A stretch of DNA of 64,000 nucleotides from SVFI01 sp045588655 (GCA_045588655.1 JAZNEP010000035.1:133654-197653), one strand, 5' to 3'; positions 18,009-26,313 are shown, counted from the first letter of the stretch. The notes: generated by a model not told the origin, from the letters alone. Translations and numbers: made by a program.

Positions 18009-19243
18009 TGATAAAGAGAAAGCTTGTTTTAACAAAATACAAGGAGCAGGATGCAGCATTTTTGTTTGAGGATGATCAACTAATTCAGATATTTTTTTCT
18101 GCACCTGCAAATTCCAGGATTGGGGATATCTATGTTGGAAGAGTTAAGAATGTGGTTCCTGCGATATCAGCTGCATTTGTAGAATATTCAAAAGGAATAA
18201 CCGGTTTTTTGCCAATCGGAGAAGTCAAAAGTAAGCATGTGTTAAATCGTGAATATGACGGTAATTTACGTGGTGGAGATGAACTCATGGTTCAAATATG
18301 TAAAGAACCGTTAAAAACCAAAGATGCAACATTAACAACAGATATCAGTTTTTCAGGGACCTATCTAGTCCTTGTTCCGTTTAGCAAAGGTATCCACTAT
18401 TCTAAAAAATTCAGTGCGCAAGAAAAAAAAGAACTTCGAGAGGTGATATCGGATGTAATTCGTCAATTACTTGGAGAGATAGATGTTTTTTTGCAAAACT
18501 ATGGTTTGATTGTCAGAACGAATGCTGCAAATGCACCGGTCATGGAGGTTGGGCAGGAATTGCATGAGTTGTTTCATAAGGCAAGCAGTGTGCTATCTGT
18601 GGCCGATAAGAGAACTGTATTTTCGTGTCTTTATCAGGAAGACTCATTTTTCAAGAAGGTAATAAAAAATCATTTTAAAATCGGGACGACTGAAGTGGTA
18701 ACAGACCGAAATGATGTGTATGAAAATCTGATCGAAGAATATGGAGCTTTTCCGGATTTTGTTGAATCGCTGCGACTATATATGGATGCAGGAATTTCTC
18801 TTCTAAACTTGTATGGAATACAGGAGAAAATTGATAGAGCGATTTCAAAAAAAGTATGGTTAAGAAGTGGAGGGTACTTGATTATTGAGCCAACGGAAGC
18901 ATTGACGGTAGTCGATGTAAATAGCGGAAAATCGACACCGACGCGAAATAAGCTTTCACCCGAAGAATTTTATTATAAAACGAATCAGGAAGCAGCAGCT
19001 GAACTAATGCGACAATTGCGATTGCGTAATATTTCAGGGATTATTATTGTTGATTTTTTAAAGACAAAGGAAGAAAATACGGAAAAAATAATTCAATATT
19101 TAAAAGAGGCTGTAAAGTCGGATCCGGTAGAGACGCTTGTCTTTGGAAAAACTGCGCTTGGACTTGTAGAGATAACACGTAAGAAAACGGAGGCATCTTT
19201 GCAAGAAAAGTTACAGCACTTGATAATAGATAATCGGGAGTAA
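18008..19243 (+). CDS. rng: Ribonuclease E/G family protein
   Basis: 411 residues, shorter than E. coli RNase G (about 489). An S1-like RNA-binding domain is near residues 35-120 (IGDIYVGRVKNVVPAISAAFVEYSKGITGFLPIGE), and the RNase H-like catalytic domain has both metal-binding aspartates in TVVDVNSGK and GIIIVDFL. The C-terminus ends soon after, and I see no CPxC zinc-link motif, so oligomer state may differ from RNase E. It likely takes part in rRNA maturation or mRNA decay. Confidence 0.92.
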   Translation: MIKRKLVLTKYKEQDAAFLFEDDQLIQIFFSAPANSRIGDIYVGRVKNVVPAISAAFVEYSKGITGFLPIGEVKSKHVLNREYDGNLRGGDELMVQICKEPLKTKDATLTTDISFSGTYLVLVPFSKGIHYSKKFSAQEKKELREVISDVIRQLLGEIDVFLQNYGLIVRTNAANAPVMEVGQELHELFHKASSVLSVADKRTVFSCLYQEDSFFKKVIKNHFKIGTTEVVTDRNDVYENLIEEYGAFPDFVESLRLYMDAGISLLNLYGIQEKIDRAISKKVWLRSGGYLIIEPTEALTVVDVNSGKSTPTRNKLSPEEFYYKTNQEAAAELMRQLRLRNISGIIIVDFLKTKEENTEKIIQYLKEAVKSDPVETLVFGKTALGLVEITRKKTEASLQEKLQHLIIDNRE

Positions 19244-19247
19244 GACG

Positions 19248-19802
19248 ATGAAGCTTATTGATATTAATAAGGTACATGATGGCAAATATTTAAAAAAATA
19301 TGAGCTTACCTATCTGAATAAGGTCGGAAAAGAGAAGAAATATGAAGTGGTAAGTCGAAAAGAGATAGCAAAAGCGGAGGATTTAGGGAATAATAAGGTG
19401 AGCGGTGTTTCTATCATTGCTTATAAAGAAGACCGGATGCTTTTGTTAAAAGAATTTCGCATGGCAATCAATAAAGAAATCTATAATTTGTGTGCGGGTA
19501 TGATTGAGGACGGCGAGTCCATTGAAGAGTGTGTAAAACGAGAATTATATGAAGAAACAGGATTATCGGTAAAGCGTGTGATTGACATATTACCACCGGC
19601 ATTTTCTGCGGTTGGATTTTCGAATGTTCGAACTCATATTGCTTTTGTAGAAGCGGAAGGCGAAATTGATTCCCATACTTCGGAGAATGAAGAGATTAAG
19701 GCGGCTTTTTATTCAAGAGATCAAGTGATGAAGATGCTAAAGACAGAAGAATTTTCAGCAAGAAGTCAGATTGCAGCATATTTTTTTGTGAAAAACCATT
19801 GA
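19248..19802 (+). CDS. NUDIX hydrolase, ADP-ribose pyrophosphatase-like
   Basis: 184 residues. The complete NUDIX box (G-x5-E-x7-R-E-x2-E-E-x-G) is at about residues 84-106, GMIEDGESIEECVKRELYEE. The upstream beta-strand context (SIIAYKEDRMLLLKEFRMAINKEIYNLCAG) matches the ADP-ribose pyrophosphatase group, though substrate is inferred. The stop codon overlaps the -35 box of the L21 promoter. Confidence 0.88.
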   Translation: MKLIDINKVHDGKYLKKYELTYLNKVGKEKKYEVVSRKEIAKAEDLGNNKVSGVSIIAYKEDRMLLLKEFRMAINKEIYNLCAGMIEDGESIEECVKRELYEETGLSVKRVIDILPPAFSAVGFSNVRTHIAFVEAEGEIDSHTSENEEIKAAFYSRDQVMKMLKTEEFSARSQIAAYFFVKNH

Positions 19803-19827
19803 CAGTAAAATAAGCACATGTTATTAT
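19799..19827 (+). promoter_or_regulatory. Promoter of the rplU operon
   Basis: TTGACA (19799-19804) and TATTAT (19822-19827) with a 17-base spacer. The -35 box overlaps the TGA of the NUDIX gene. Confidence 0.8.
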
Positions 19828-19834
19828 TTCATAG

Positions 19835-19905
19835 TATGCCGCATAATGAGGTTGAAGTATCGGATATTCCGGTCACCGTAGTTAGCGAGTAAATGAATAG
19901 GAGGT
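19835..19905 (+). ncRNA. Ribosomal protein L21 leader (putative)
   Basis: The structured leader between promoter and rplU contains GCCGCATAATGAGGTTGAAGTATCGG and CCGGTCACCGTAGTTAGCGAG, which resemble the L21 leader element found ahead of rplU-ysxB-rpmA in Firmicutes. It presumably mediates autogenous control by L21. Assigned from memory of the family and position; a covariance search would settle it. Confidence 0.65.
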
Positions 19906-19910
19906 GCCCT

Positions 19911-20216
19911 ATGTACGCAATTATTGCAACAGGTGGAAAACAGTATAAAGTTTCTGAAGGCGATGTGATTTTTGTTGAAAAGATCGACGCAGAGGAAGGT
20001 GCTGCTGTAACATTTGACCAGGTTCTTGCAGTAAGCGATGCTGATCTTAAGGTTGGCGCTGACGTTGCAAAATCTACTGTAACAGGTACAGTGGTTGAGC
20101 AGGGAAGAGCTAGAAAAGTGATTGTTTACAAATATAAGAGAAAAACAGGTTATCACAAGAAAAATGGTCATAGACAAGCATACACAAAGGTTAAGATTGA
20201 CAAGATCAACGCTTAA
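19911..20216 (+). CDS. rplU: 50S ribosomal protein L21
   Basis: 101 residues from the ATG at 19911 (MYAIIATGGKQYKV), with AGGAGGTG at 19899-19906. The KVIVYKYKRKTGYHKKNGHRQ segment near residue 70 is the L21 signature. First gene of the L21-Prp-L27 operon. Confidence 0.98.
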   Translation: MYAIIATGGKQYKVSEGDVIFVEKIDAEEGAAVTFDQVLAVSDADLKVGADVAKSTVTGTVVEQGRARKVIVYKYKRKTGYHKKNGHRQAYTKVKIDKINA

Positions 20217-20240
20217 TTAATATGAATATGCAGGTTGAAA

Positions 20241-20567
20241 ATGACAACAGTTACAATTTATAACGATAAATCAAAAAATCATGTAGGGTTTGATGTGAAA
20301 GGACATGCAGGATTTGCTCGTGCGGGGAATGATATTGTATGTGCGGCTATTTCGATGCTCGTAACAAATACGATTAATTCCATTGAAACTTTTACGGATC
20401 TTGCAATTGAATATGAAGCAGATGAAAAGAATGGTCATATCAGTTTTCGCATAATCGAACATACTGATCAGAACTCACAACTATTGATCGACTCATTGAT
20501 TTTAGGTTTATCACAATTAGAACAGAATTATCAAAAAAATGTGACAATAAAAACCGAGGAGGTGTAA
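20241..20567 (+). CDS. prp: Ribosomal-processing cysteine protease Prp
   Basis: 108 residues from the ATG at 20241; a TTG at 20235 is a less likely start. Prp removes the N-terminal extension of L27. The active-site block GHAGFARAGNDIVCAAIS holds the catalytic His (about 22) and Cys (about 34). It lies between rplU and rpmA, the invariant place in bacteria with extended L27, and its substrate is encoded three bases downstream. Confidence 0.95.
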   Translation: MTTVTIYNDKSKNHVGFDVKGHAGFARAGNDIVCAAISMLVTNTINSIETFTDLAIEYEADEKNGHISFRIIEHTDQNSQLLIDSLILGLSQLEQNYQKNVTIKTEEV

Positions 20568-20570
20568 CAC

Positions 20571-20855
20571 ATGTTAAATTTAAACCTTCAATTTTTCGCT
20601 CATAAAAAAGGAGTAGGTTCTACAAAGAACGGTAGAGATTCCGAATCAAAGAGATTAGGTGCGAAAAGAGCTGACGGACAATTCGTAAAAGCTGGAAATA
20701 TCTTATACAGACAGCGTGGAACAAAAATCCATCCAGGTGTTAACGTAGGACGTGGTGGAGATGATACATTATACGCTTTAGTTGACGGTGTTCTTAGATT
20801 CGAAAGAAAAGGAAGAGACAAAAAACAGGCTTCCGTTTATCCAGTAGAAGACTAA
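20571..20855 (+). CDS. rpmA: 50S ribosomal protein L27 with cleavable N-terminal extension
   Basis: 94 residues. The first ten (MLNLNLQFFA) form the extension cut by Prp; cleavage after Ala10 would leave HKKGVGSTKNGRDS as the mature N-terminus that reaches the peptidyl transferase centre. The rest is standard L27 (AKRADGQFVKAGNILYRQRGTKIHPG). Confidence 0.98.
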   Translation: MLNLNLQFFAHKKGVGSTKNGRDSESKRLGAKRADGQFVKAGNILYRQRGTKIHPGVNVGRGGDDTLYALVDGVLRFERKGRDKKQASVYPVED

Positions 20856-20869
20856 TTACGAAATTGCGA

Positions 20870-20905
20870 GGAGCTTCAAACTTTTGTTTGGAGCTCTTTT
20901 CTTTC
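20870..20905 (+). terminator. Terminator/attenuator between rpmA and obg
   Basis: GAGCTTCAAAC (20871-20881) pairs with GTTTGGAGCTC (20886-20896) around a 4-base loop, followed by TTTTCTTTC. It ends only about 15 bases before the obg start, so it probably reduces read-through from the very active ribosomal genes and does not isolate obg completely. Confidence 0.85.
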
Positions 20906-20919
20906 ATGGAGAATAATAT

Positions 20920-22212
20920 ATGTTTGCAGATAGAGCGAAAATTTATATCAGAAGTGGAAAAGGCGGAGACGGTCATGTGTCGTTTCGCCGTGAAAAATAT
21001 GTACCGGACGGCGGGCCAGATGGCGGAGATGGCGGAGATGGCGGAAGTGTATGGTTTGAAGTGGATGAAGGACTTAATACGTTAACGGACTATCGTCACG
21101 TACACAATTATAAAGCTGGTGACGGTGCAGAAGGTGGCAAGAAAAATTGTCGTGGAAAAAATGGAGCAGATATCACATTAAAAGTTCCTGCCGGAACTGT
21201 GATTAAAGAGCAGGAAACAGGCAAAGTAATTGCCGATATGTCGGGAGAAAATACCCGTTATATGATTTTAAAAGGTGGCCGTGGTGGAAAAGGAAATCAG
21301 CATTTTGCAACTTCAACAATGCAGGCACCAAAATATGCGCAACCGGGACAACCGGCACAGGAATTAAATTTGTTTTTAGAGTTGAAGGTGATTGCGGATG
21401 TGGGACTGGTAGGTTTTCCAAATGTTGGTAAATCAACCTTTCTTTCACGTGTAACAAATGCAAAACCAAAGATTGCAAATTATCATTTTACCACTTTAAA
21501 TCCCAATCTTGGTGTGGTTGATTTGGATAATGGCGGGAATGGTTTCGTTATTGCGGATATTCCCGGATTAATAGAGGGAGCTTCAGACGGAGTTGGACTT
21601 GGACATGAATTTCTTCGTCATATTGAACGGACCAAGGTGATAATTCATATGGTTGATGCGGCTTCTGTAGAAGGACGTGATCCAATTGAGGATATTGTTG
21701 CAATCAACAAAGAATTGTCCGCATATAGTGAAGAACTTGCTAACAAACCACAGGTAATAGCTGCGAATAAAATGGATGCTGTTTATGGGGATGAAAATGA
21801 AATAATTAAAGCTTTGAGAGAGAAATTTGAGCCACAGGGGATTAAAGTCTTTCCTATCTCTGCTGTGAGCGGAAAAAATGTGAAAGACTTATTATATGAA
21901 GTTTCAGAAATGCTAAAACATCTTGATGATAAACCGATTGTTTTTGAACAAGAGTATTTCCCTGAAATTGAAAAGGCATTTACGGAAGAACCGTTTACTG
22001 TAGAGTATGATGAGGAAGAAAACGAATATGTTGTAGAGGGACCAAAGATAGAAAAAATGTTGGGCTATACAAATTTGGAATCAGAAAAAGGATTCCGATT
22101 CTTCCAAAATTTCATGAAAGAAAACGGTATTTTAAAGCAGTTAGAGGAACTTGGAATCCAGGAAGGCGATACTGTACGTATGTATGGTCTGTCTTTTGAT
22201 TATTATAAATAA
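20920..22212 (+). CDS. obgE: GTPase Obg (CgtA)
   Basis: 430 residues. Glycine-rich Obg domain (residues 1-158, with DGGDGGSVWFEV), G domain with GFPNVGKST (P-loop, about 166-174), DIPGLIEGAS and NKMD, then a C-terminal OCT domain from about residue 350. It is involved in late 50S assembly and the stringent response. It sits downstream of L21/L27, as is usual. Confidence 0.98.
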   Translation: MFADRAKIYIRSGKGGDGHVSFRREKYVPDGGPDGGDGGDGGSVWFEVDEGLNTLTDYRHVHNYKAGDGAEGGKKNCRGKNGADITLKVPAGTVIKEQETGKVIADMSGENTRYMILKGGRGGKGNQHFATSTMQAPKYAQPGQPAQELNLFLELKVIADVGLVGFPNVGKSTFLSRVTNAKPKIANYHFTTLNPNLGVVDLDNGGNGFVIADIPGLIEGASDGVGLGHEFLRHIERTKVIIHMVDAASVEGRDPIEDIVAINKELSAYSEELANKPQVIAANKMDAVYGDENEIIKALREKFEPQGIKVFPISAVSGKNVKDLLYEVSEMLKHLDDKPIVFEQEYFPEIEKAFTEEPFTVEYDEEENEYVVEGPKIEKMLGYTNLESEKGFRFFQNFMKENGILKQLEELGIQEGDTVRMYGLSFDYYK

Positions 22213-22225
22213 GGAGACAAGTAAT

Positions 22226-22516
22226 ATGACAAGCAAACAGAGAGCATATTTAAAAGGGCTTGCAATGAATATTGATCCTATTTTTCAAATTGGAAAAGGA
22301 AGCCTGACACCGGAAGTAACAGCAGCAATCGGGGAAGCGTTTAATACTAAAGAATTGATTAAGATTGCTGTTTTAAAAAATTGTATGGACGATCCAAATG
22401 CGATTGCGCATACATTAGCAGAGAGAACGCGTTCACAGGTCGTACAGGTGATTGGTAAAAAGATTGTTCTGTACAAAGAGTCAAAGGAGCATAAAAAAAT
22501 TGAGTTGCCAAAATAG
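22226..22516 (+). CDS. yhbY: YhbY/CRM-domain RNA-binding protein
   Basis: 96 residues from the ATG at 22226, with AAGGAGA at 22211-22217; an upstream frame start inside obg is a shadow. One CRM domain (SKQRAYLKGLAMNIDPIFQIGKGSLTPEV, and AHTLAERTRSQVVQVIGKKIVLY). It associates with pre-50S particles in other bacteria. Confidence 0.94.
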   Translation: MTSKQRAYLKGLAMNIDPIFQIGKGSLTPEVTAAIGEAFNTKELIKIAVLKNCMDDPNAIAHTLAERTRSQVVQVIGKKIVLYKESKEHKKIELPK

Positions 22517-23132
22517 AAAAGTAGGTATTATGGGTGGAACTTTTGACCCGATTCACTACGGACATTTGATGTTAGCGCAAAATGCACTGGAAACCTTTTC
22601 TTTGGATGAAGTTATGTTTGTTCCAAGCGGAACACCGTGGTTGAAAGATTCAACGAAAGTGTTGTCAAGAAATAAGAGGGTTTCTATGACAGGGATTGCA
22701 ATTGAAGATAATTCAAATTTCGCGCTTTCCACAATCGAAATTGACAGGGAAGGGAATTCCTATTCTTATGAAACTGTAGAAGAATTAAAGAAGGAACAGC
22801 CGGAAACGGAATTCTATTTTATTTTAGGTGCTGATTCGCTTTTGGAAATTGAAAAATGGAAACATCCGGACCGTTTAATGGCGGAATGCACATTGCTTGC
22901 TGCAGTCAGAGATGATTGTGATGAAGATGGATTGAAAAAACAGATTGAATATTTGGAAAAGAAATATAGTGCAAAGATTCATATTTTGCCGGCAAGACGA
23001 ATTGATATTTCCTCATCTGATATCCGTGATTTGATTGCGCAGGGAAAATGTGTACGCTATATGCTTCCGGACCAGGTGATTGAATTTATTCAGAAGAATC
23101 ACCTATACGAAAGTAGTGAAGCAGATGAGTAG
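22500..23132 (+). CDS. nadD: Nicotinate-nucleotide adenylyltransferase NadD
   Basis: 210 residues using TTG at 22500, the codon with an AAAGGAG site (22483-22489) just ahead of the conserved KVGIMGGTFDPIHYGHL. Upstream starts lie deep in yhbY. NadD makes nicotinic acid adenine dinucleotide; the ISSSDIRDLIAQGKCVRYMLPDQV block is the ISSTxIR motif of the family. It overlaps yhbY by 17 bases and yqeK by 8, consistent with a coupled operon. Confidence 0.95.
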   Translation: MSCQNRKVGIMGGTFDPIHYGHLMLAQNALETFSLDEVMFVPSGTPWLKDSTKVLSRNKRVSMTGIAIEDNSNFALSTIEIDREGNSYSYETVEELKKEQPETEFYFILGADSLLEIEKWKHPDRLMAECTLLAAVRDDCDEDGLKKQIEYLEKKYSAKIHILPARRIDISSSDIRDLIAQGKCVRYMLPDQVIEFIQKNHLYESSEADE

Positions 23133-23745
23133 ACAAACAATAGAAAGAAAGCAGTTTGAGGATCAAATTGCATATATATCGAAATGTATGAAGAGAAAAT
23201 TGGAACATAAGCGATATCTTCACTCGATTTCAGTTGCATACACAGCATCCTGTATAGCAATGCGTTTTGGATACAATCCTCACAAGGCTTATTTGGCAGG
23301 GCTTTTACACGATAATGCAAAGGGGATTCCTCATGATAAAAAATTAACTCTTTGTACCAAATATGGACTCACAGTCAATATGGCGGAGAAGGACAATCAA
23401 GATCTTTTACATGCGAAACTTGGTAGTTATTTGGCGAAAGAAAAATATAACATTAATGAGGAAGAAATTCTTTCGGCAATTTTGTATCACACAACCGGAA
23501 GACCGAATATGACATTATTGGAGAAAATCATATATATTGCAGATTATATAGAACTTTATCGTAAGCCACTGCCTAATATGGACAAGATTCGCGAGATGGC
23601 TTTTATAGACCTAGATGCATGTGTGTTGCTTATTTTGGAAAATATCCTTTCTTTTTTGCAAGAGAGAGGGTATGTAATTGATGATATTACGATTTCTACT
23701 TATGAATACTATAAACAGGTCGCTTTAAAAGGAGAAATAAAATGA
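23125..23745 (+). CDS. yqeK: HD-domain hydrolase YqeK (symmetrical Ap4A hydrolase family)
   Basis: 206 residues from the ATG at 23125. The HD metal site is visible as HKRYLHSISVAYTA, GLLHDNAKGIP (His-Asp) and ILYHTTGRPNMTLLEKIIYIADYIE. Relatives hydrolyse diadenosine tetraphosphate to 2 ADP. The gene is almost always between nadD and rsfS, as here. Confidence 0.93.
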   Translation: MSRQTIERKQFEDQIAYISKCMKRKLEHKRYLHSISVAYTASCIAMRFGYNPHKAYLAGLLHDNAKGIPHDKKLTLCTKYGLTVNMAEKDNQDLLHAKLGSYLAKEKYNINEEEILSAILYHTTGRPNMTLLEKIIYIADYIELYRKPLPNMDKIREMAFIDLDACVLLILENILSFLQERGYVIDDITISTYEYYKQVALKGEIK

Positions 23746-24101
23746 CAAATAACATTTCAAAGAAAATAGCGTTGGCAGCAATTGATGCGTTAGAAGATAA
23801 GAAAGCAGAAGATATACAGATTATCGATATTAGCGAAGTGTCACCGCTTGCAGATTATTTTATTATTGCGAATGGTACAAATCGCAATCAAGTACAGGCT
23901 CTTGCTGATAATGTTGAGGAGCTTCTTGGAAGACTTGGCTATGATAGAAGACCAATTGAAGGTTATGACAGTGCAAATTGGATTCTGCTTGATTATAAGG
24001 ATGTTATTGTGCATATTTTTGACAAGGAAAACAGAAGCTTTTATGATCTGGAAAGAATCTGGAGAGATGGGAAACAGATTACAGAACAGGATTTGAAATA
24101 A
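23742..24101 (+). CDS. rsfS: Ribosomal silencing factor RsfS
   Basis: 119 residues. It binds L14 on the 50S subunit and blocks subunit joining in starvation. Family marks are SPLADYFIIANGTNRNQVQALADNVEE and GYDSANWILLDYKDVIVHIFDKENRSFYDLERIW. It overlaps yqeK by four bases (ATGA) and ends the long translation-related run. Confidence 0.97.
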   Translation: MTNNISKKIALAAIDALEDKKAEDIQIIDISEVSPLADYFIIANGTNRNQVQALADNVEELLGRLGYDRRPIEGYDSANWILLDYKDVIVHIFDKENRSFYDLERIWRDGKQITEQDLK

Positions 24102-24110
24102 AAGGGAAAT

Positions 24111-24157
24111 AAAAAAGAATATTGGTCGAATAAATATCGGCCATTATTCTTTTTTTA
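24111..24157. terminator. Bidirectional terminator between rsfS and lexA
   Basis: AAAAAAGAATA (24111-24121) pairs with TATTCTTTTTT (24145-24155), enclosing a GGTCG/CGGCC inner stem with one G-U pair. A and T tracts on both sides make it work for both convergent genes. Confidence 0.9.
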
Positions 24158-24182
24158 TTTTTCATATTATTAGGAAAACCGT

Positions 24183-24800
24183 TTAGTGATAGAGACGAAA
24201 AACGCCATAGACTTTGCCTAGGATTTCGCAGTTATCTACAATAATGGGTTCCATATCGTCATTTTCCGGTTGGAGACGAATGTGTCCGTTTTCTTTATAA
24301 AATGTCTTAACTGTGGCAGAATCATCTACGAGGGCAACAACGGTATCACCATTTCGCGCGACATTTGTACGTTCAACAAAAATCTGATCACCGCTAAATA
24401 TTCCGACATTAATCATACTGTCACCTTTTACTTTTAATACAAATGATTCAGCATTTGGAGCCATGTCAACAGGAATAGGAAAATAACCTTCAATATTTTC
24501 CTCGGCCAATATTGGCTGACCGGCGGCTACAGTTCCGACAATCGGAATACTCGTCATCTCATGTCGAACAAGCTGAAAACTGTCATCGCATATCTCTATT
24601 GCGCGTGGTTTCGTAGGATCACGGCGAATGTATCCGTTCTTCTCCAGTGTTTCTAAATGTGCATGTACGGAAGAAGTGGATTTTAAGTTTACTGCTTCGC
24701 ATATCTCGCGTACAGCAGGCGGATATCCCTTTTCTAAAATACGTTCTTTAATAAATTCTAAAATTTCTGATTGTTTTTTACTGATTTTGCCATATGCCAT
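24183..24800 (-). CDS. lexA: LexA repressor
   Basis: 205 residues from the ATG at 24800, which has a GGAGGTT-type site; the longer frame runs through the control region. N-terminal winged helix (KKQSEILEFIKERILEKGYPPAVREICEAVNLKS). The autocleavage site is Ala-Gly in GTVAAGQPI (about residues 88-96), with catalytic Ser in GDSMIN and Lys in SATVKTFY. It represses the divergent LysM gene and itself through the SOS boxes between them. Confidence 0.97.
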   Translation of the reverse strand: MAYGKISKKQSEILEFIKERILEKGYPPAVREICEAVNLKSTSSVHAHLETLEKNGYIRRDPTKPRAIEICDDSFQLVRHEMTSIPIVGTVAAGQPILAEENIEGYFPIPVDMAPNAESFVLKVKGDSMINVGIFSGDQIFVERTNVARNGDTVVALVDDSATVKTFYKENGHIRLQPENDDMEPIIVDNCEILGKVYGVFRLYH

Positions 24801-24840
24801 ATAGATAAACCTCCGGGATTTAAGTTCGCTTGTTAGATTT

Positions 24841-24869
24841 AGTATAACAGACGACTTAAAAAAAAGCAA
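24841..24869 (-). promoter_or_regulatory. lexA promoter
   Basis: Read on the minus strand: TTGCTT (24869-24864) and TATACT (24846-24841), 17-base spacer. The nearest SOS box lies just upstream of its -35 element. Confidence 0.7.
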
Positions 24870-24879
24870 ACATATATTC

Positions 24880-24893
24880 CGAAATTTTGTTCG
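24880..24893. promoter_or_regulatory. SOS (LexA) box 1
   Basis: CGAAATTTTGTTCG, one mismatch from the Firmicute consensus CGAACNNNNGTTCG. It lies between the two divergent promoters. Confidence 0.75.
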
Positions 24894-24901
24894 ATTTTTG
24901 C

Positions 24902-24930
24902 TTGACATTCGAAAATATGTTCGTTATAAT
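24902..24930 (+). promoter_or_regulatory. Promoter of the LysM/division-inhibitor gene
   Basis: TTGACA (24902-24907) and perfect TATAAT (24925-24930), 17-base spacer. SOS box 2 occupies the whole spacer, so LexA binding should block polymerase. Confidence 0.9.
24910..24923. promoter_or_regulatory. SOS (LexA) box 2
   Basis: CGAAAATATGTTCG, one mismatch from consensus, placed between the -35 and -10 boxes of the rightward promoter. Confidence 0.85.
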
Positions 24931-24940
24931 TCAAGTATAA

Positions 24941-24954
24941 CAAACAAGTGTTCG
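24941..24954. promoter_or_regulatory. SOS (LexA) box 3
   Basis: CAAACAAGTGTTCG, one mismatch from consensus, just downstream of the rightward -10 box. Centres of the three boxes are 30 and 31 bases apart, about three helical turns. Confidence 0.75.
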
Positions 24955-25050
24955 TATCATGTGTTCGGTTTTTTGCGTTTTTTATATAGTTATATGATTT
25001 TTGTATAGTTATATAAATGGGTAAGATAAGGGTTATATTTGGAGGTATGT

Positions 25051-25509
25051 ATGGGAGTTGAATTTATTTCAGTGTCAAGAGCAAATGTATTAGATAGACT
25101 CGATAATTCGCAACAGATTTATGATTTGCAGAAGATTCGGGAAAGGAAGAGCACTGCAAAAACATATCATAGAAGGCTGAAAGTGGCCAGGCAGAAACGT
25201 ACTATGTTTTTTTTAGCGATGGCTTTAGTTTTGGGTGTTATTTTTGCTATTTTTGTATTAGGTACCAACGCACAAGCTACAAGTATGAATCAGGCGTCCA
25301 CTAGTCGATATAAATATTATAAAGAAGTTTATGTAGAGCGCGGGGACAGTCTGTGGTCAATTGCGAAAGATAACACGGATGGATCCGTAGATGAAATTAT
25401 GAACTGTATGAATGAAATTCAGGAAATTAATTGCATCAGTTCAAAGGCAGTACTTAAGACAGGTACCTATCTGGTGGTTCCATATTATTCTGAAAAATAT
25501 ATGGAATAA
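25051..25509 (+). CDS. LysM membrane protein, YneA-like SOS cell-division inhibitor
   Basis: 152 residues from the ATG at 25051 (GGAGG at 25041-25045). A basic cytoplasmic N-terminus of about 50 residues, one membrane helix (MFFLAMALVLGVIFAIFVLG, about 55-74) and an extracellular LysM domain (VERGDSLWSIAKDN ... YLVVPYYS). Divergent position from lexA and the SOS-controlled promoter match yneA of Bacillus, which blocks septation during DNA damage. It is longer than Bacillus YneA (about 105 residues) owing to the N-terminal tail. The function is inferred. Confidence 0.85.
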   Translation: MGVEFISVSRANVLDRLDNSQQIYDLQKIRERKSTAKTYHRRLKVARQKRTMFFLAMALVLGVIFAIFVLGTNAQATSMNQASTSRYKYYKEVYVERGDSLWSIAKDNTDGSVDEIMNCMNEIQEINCISSKAVLKTGTYLVVPYYSEKYME

Positions 25510-25515
25510 GAGTTA

Positions 25516-26313
25516 CTAGCTTATATTTCGGTAGACTACGAGTTGAAACTGTAAATATTCTTTTATATCTTTCGGATTAAGATAATATTTTTTACCCCAA
25601 GAGGATACGATGTATTCATCGTGCTCTGTAATGCCGGTAACAGTCATGAAGTGGCCATTTTTTATATGGGTAGATTTTCCCATATTATCATGTATTATAA
25701 AATCACGACAACAGAGTGTGATTTGTCCTTTCTTCGCATAGGTTTCATAATTTTGAAAGTTTATATTACAATTGATTTTTACATCTACATCAATTCCGTA
25801 TTCTTTGCAATAAGATTCCCATCTGTATTTTATTTGTTTTTGTGTATTACCATAGGGAGTGTCGTCTGTTTTATATGATTTTGTATCAGGGTCATAGATA
25901 CGGCTACTGTCTTCATATTTTGAGATGTATTCCAAGGTGAAAAAAAACAGATCAAAATAATTATGATTATCTTCTTTGCAATATAAATCAACTAATACTT
26001 GGTTATAGTTCAGAGAGCCGTCCTCATCATACATAGGGAAACCAAAGATATCTTCAAATAATTCCGGAAAATCAATATATGCATGAAATAAAGAATTAAT
26101 CATAGCGACATATCCACAGCCTTCTTGATTGAGTTTTTCCAAATAGGCCTGAATTTGTTCATCCGTCATCTGAGGAAAGTGCATTTTTACAATATTATAC
26201 AATTGATGATATTCTTCGGAATCGTTTTGAAATGTTAGGATTGGTGAGCGTTGATTTGCTCCGTATTCATGGTCTGGATTGTATACAATACTATGTTTGT
26301 TTTTGTTTTTCAT
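25516..26313 (-). CDS. Papain-like (C39/NlpC-type fold) cysteine peptidase homologue, unknown role
   Basis: 265 residues, no signal peptide or membrane helix. Candidate catalytic residues are Cys in NQEGCGYVAMINSLF (about 66), His in NGHFMTVTGI (about 222) and a polar residue in SSWGKKYYL, the order seen in papain-like folds; GCGYVAM resembles the Cys helix start of C39-type peptidases. The last step (SSWGKKYYLNPKDIKEYL) is also typical. No substrate, transporter or precursor peptide gene is next to it. It is convergent with the LysM gene and downstream of the recombinase. Confidence 0.6.
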   Translation of the reverse strand: MKNKNKHSIVYNPDHEYGANQRSPILTFQNDSEEYHQLYNIVKMHFPQMTDEQIQAYLEKLNQEGCGYVAMINSLFHAYIDFPELFEDIFGFPMYDEDGSLNYNQVLVDLYCKEDNHNYFDLFFFTLEYISKYEDSSRIYDPDTKSYKTDDTPYGNTQKQIKYRWESYCKEYGIDVDVKINCNINFQNYETYAKKGQITLCCRDFIIHDNMGKSTHIKNGHFMTVTGITEHDEYIVSSWGKKYYLNPKDIKEYLQFQLVVYRNIS

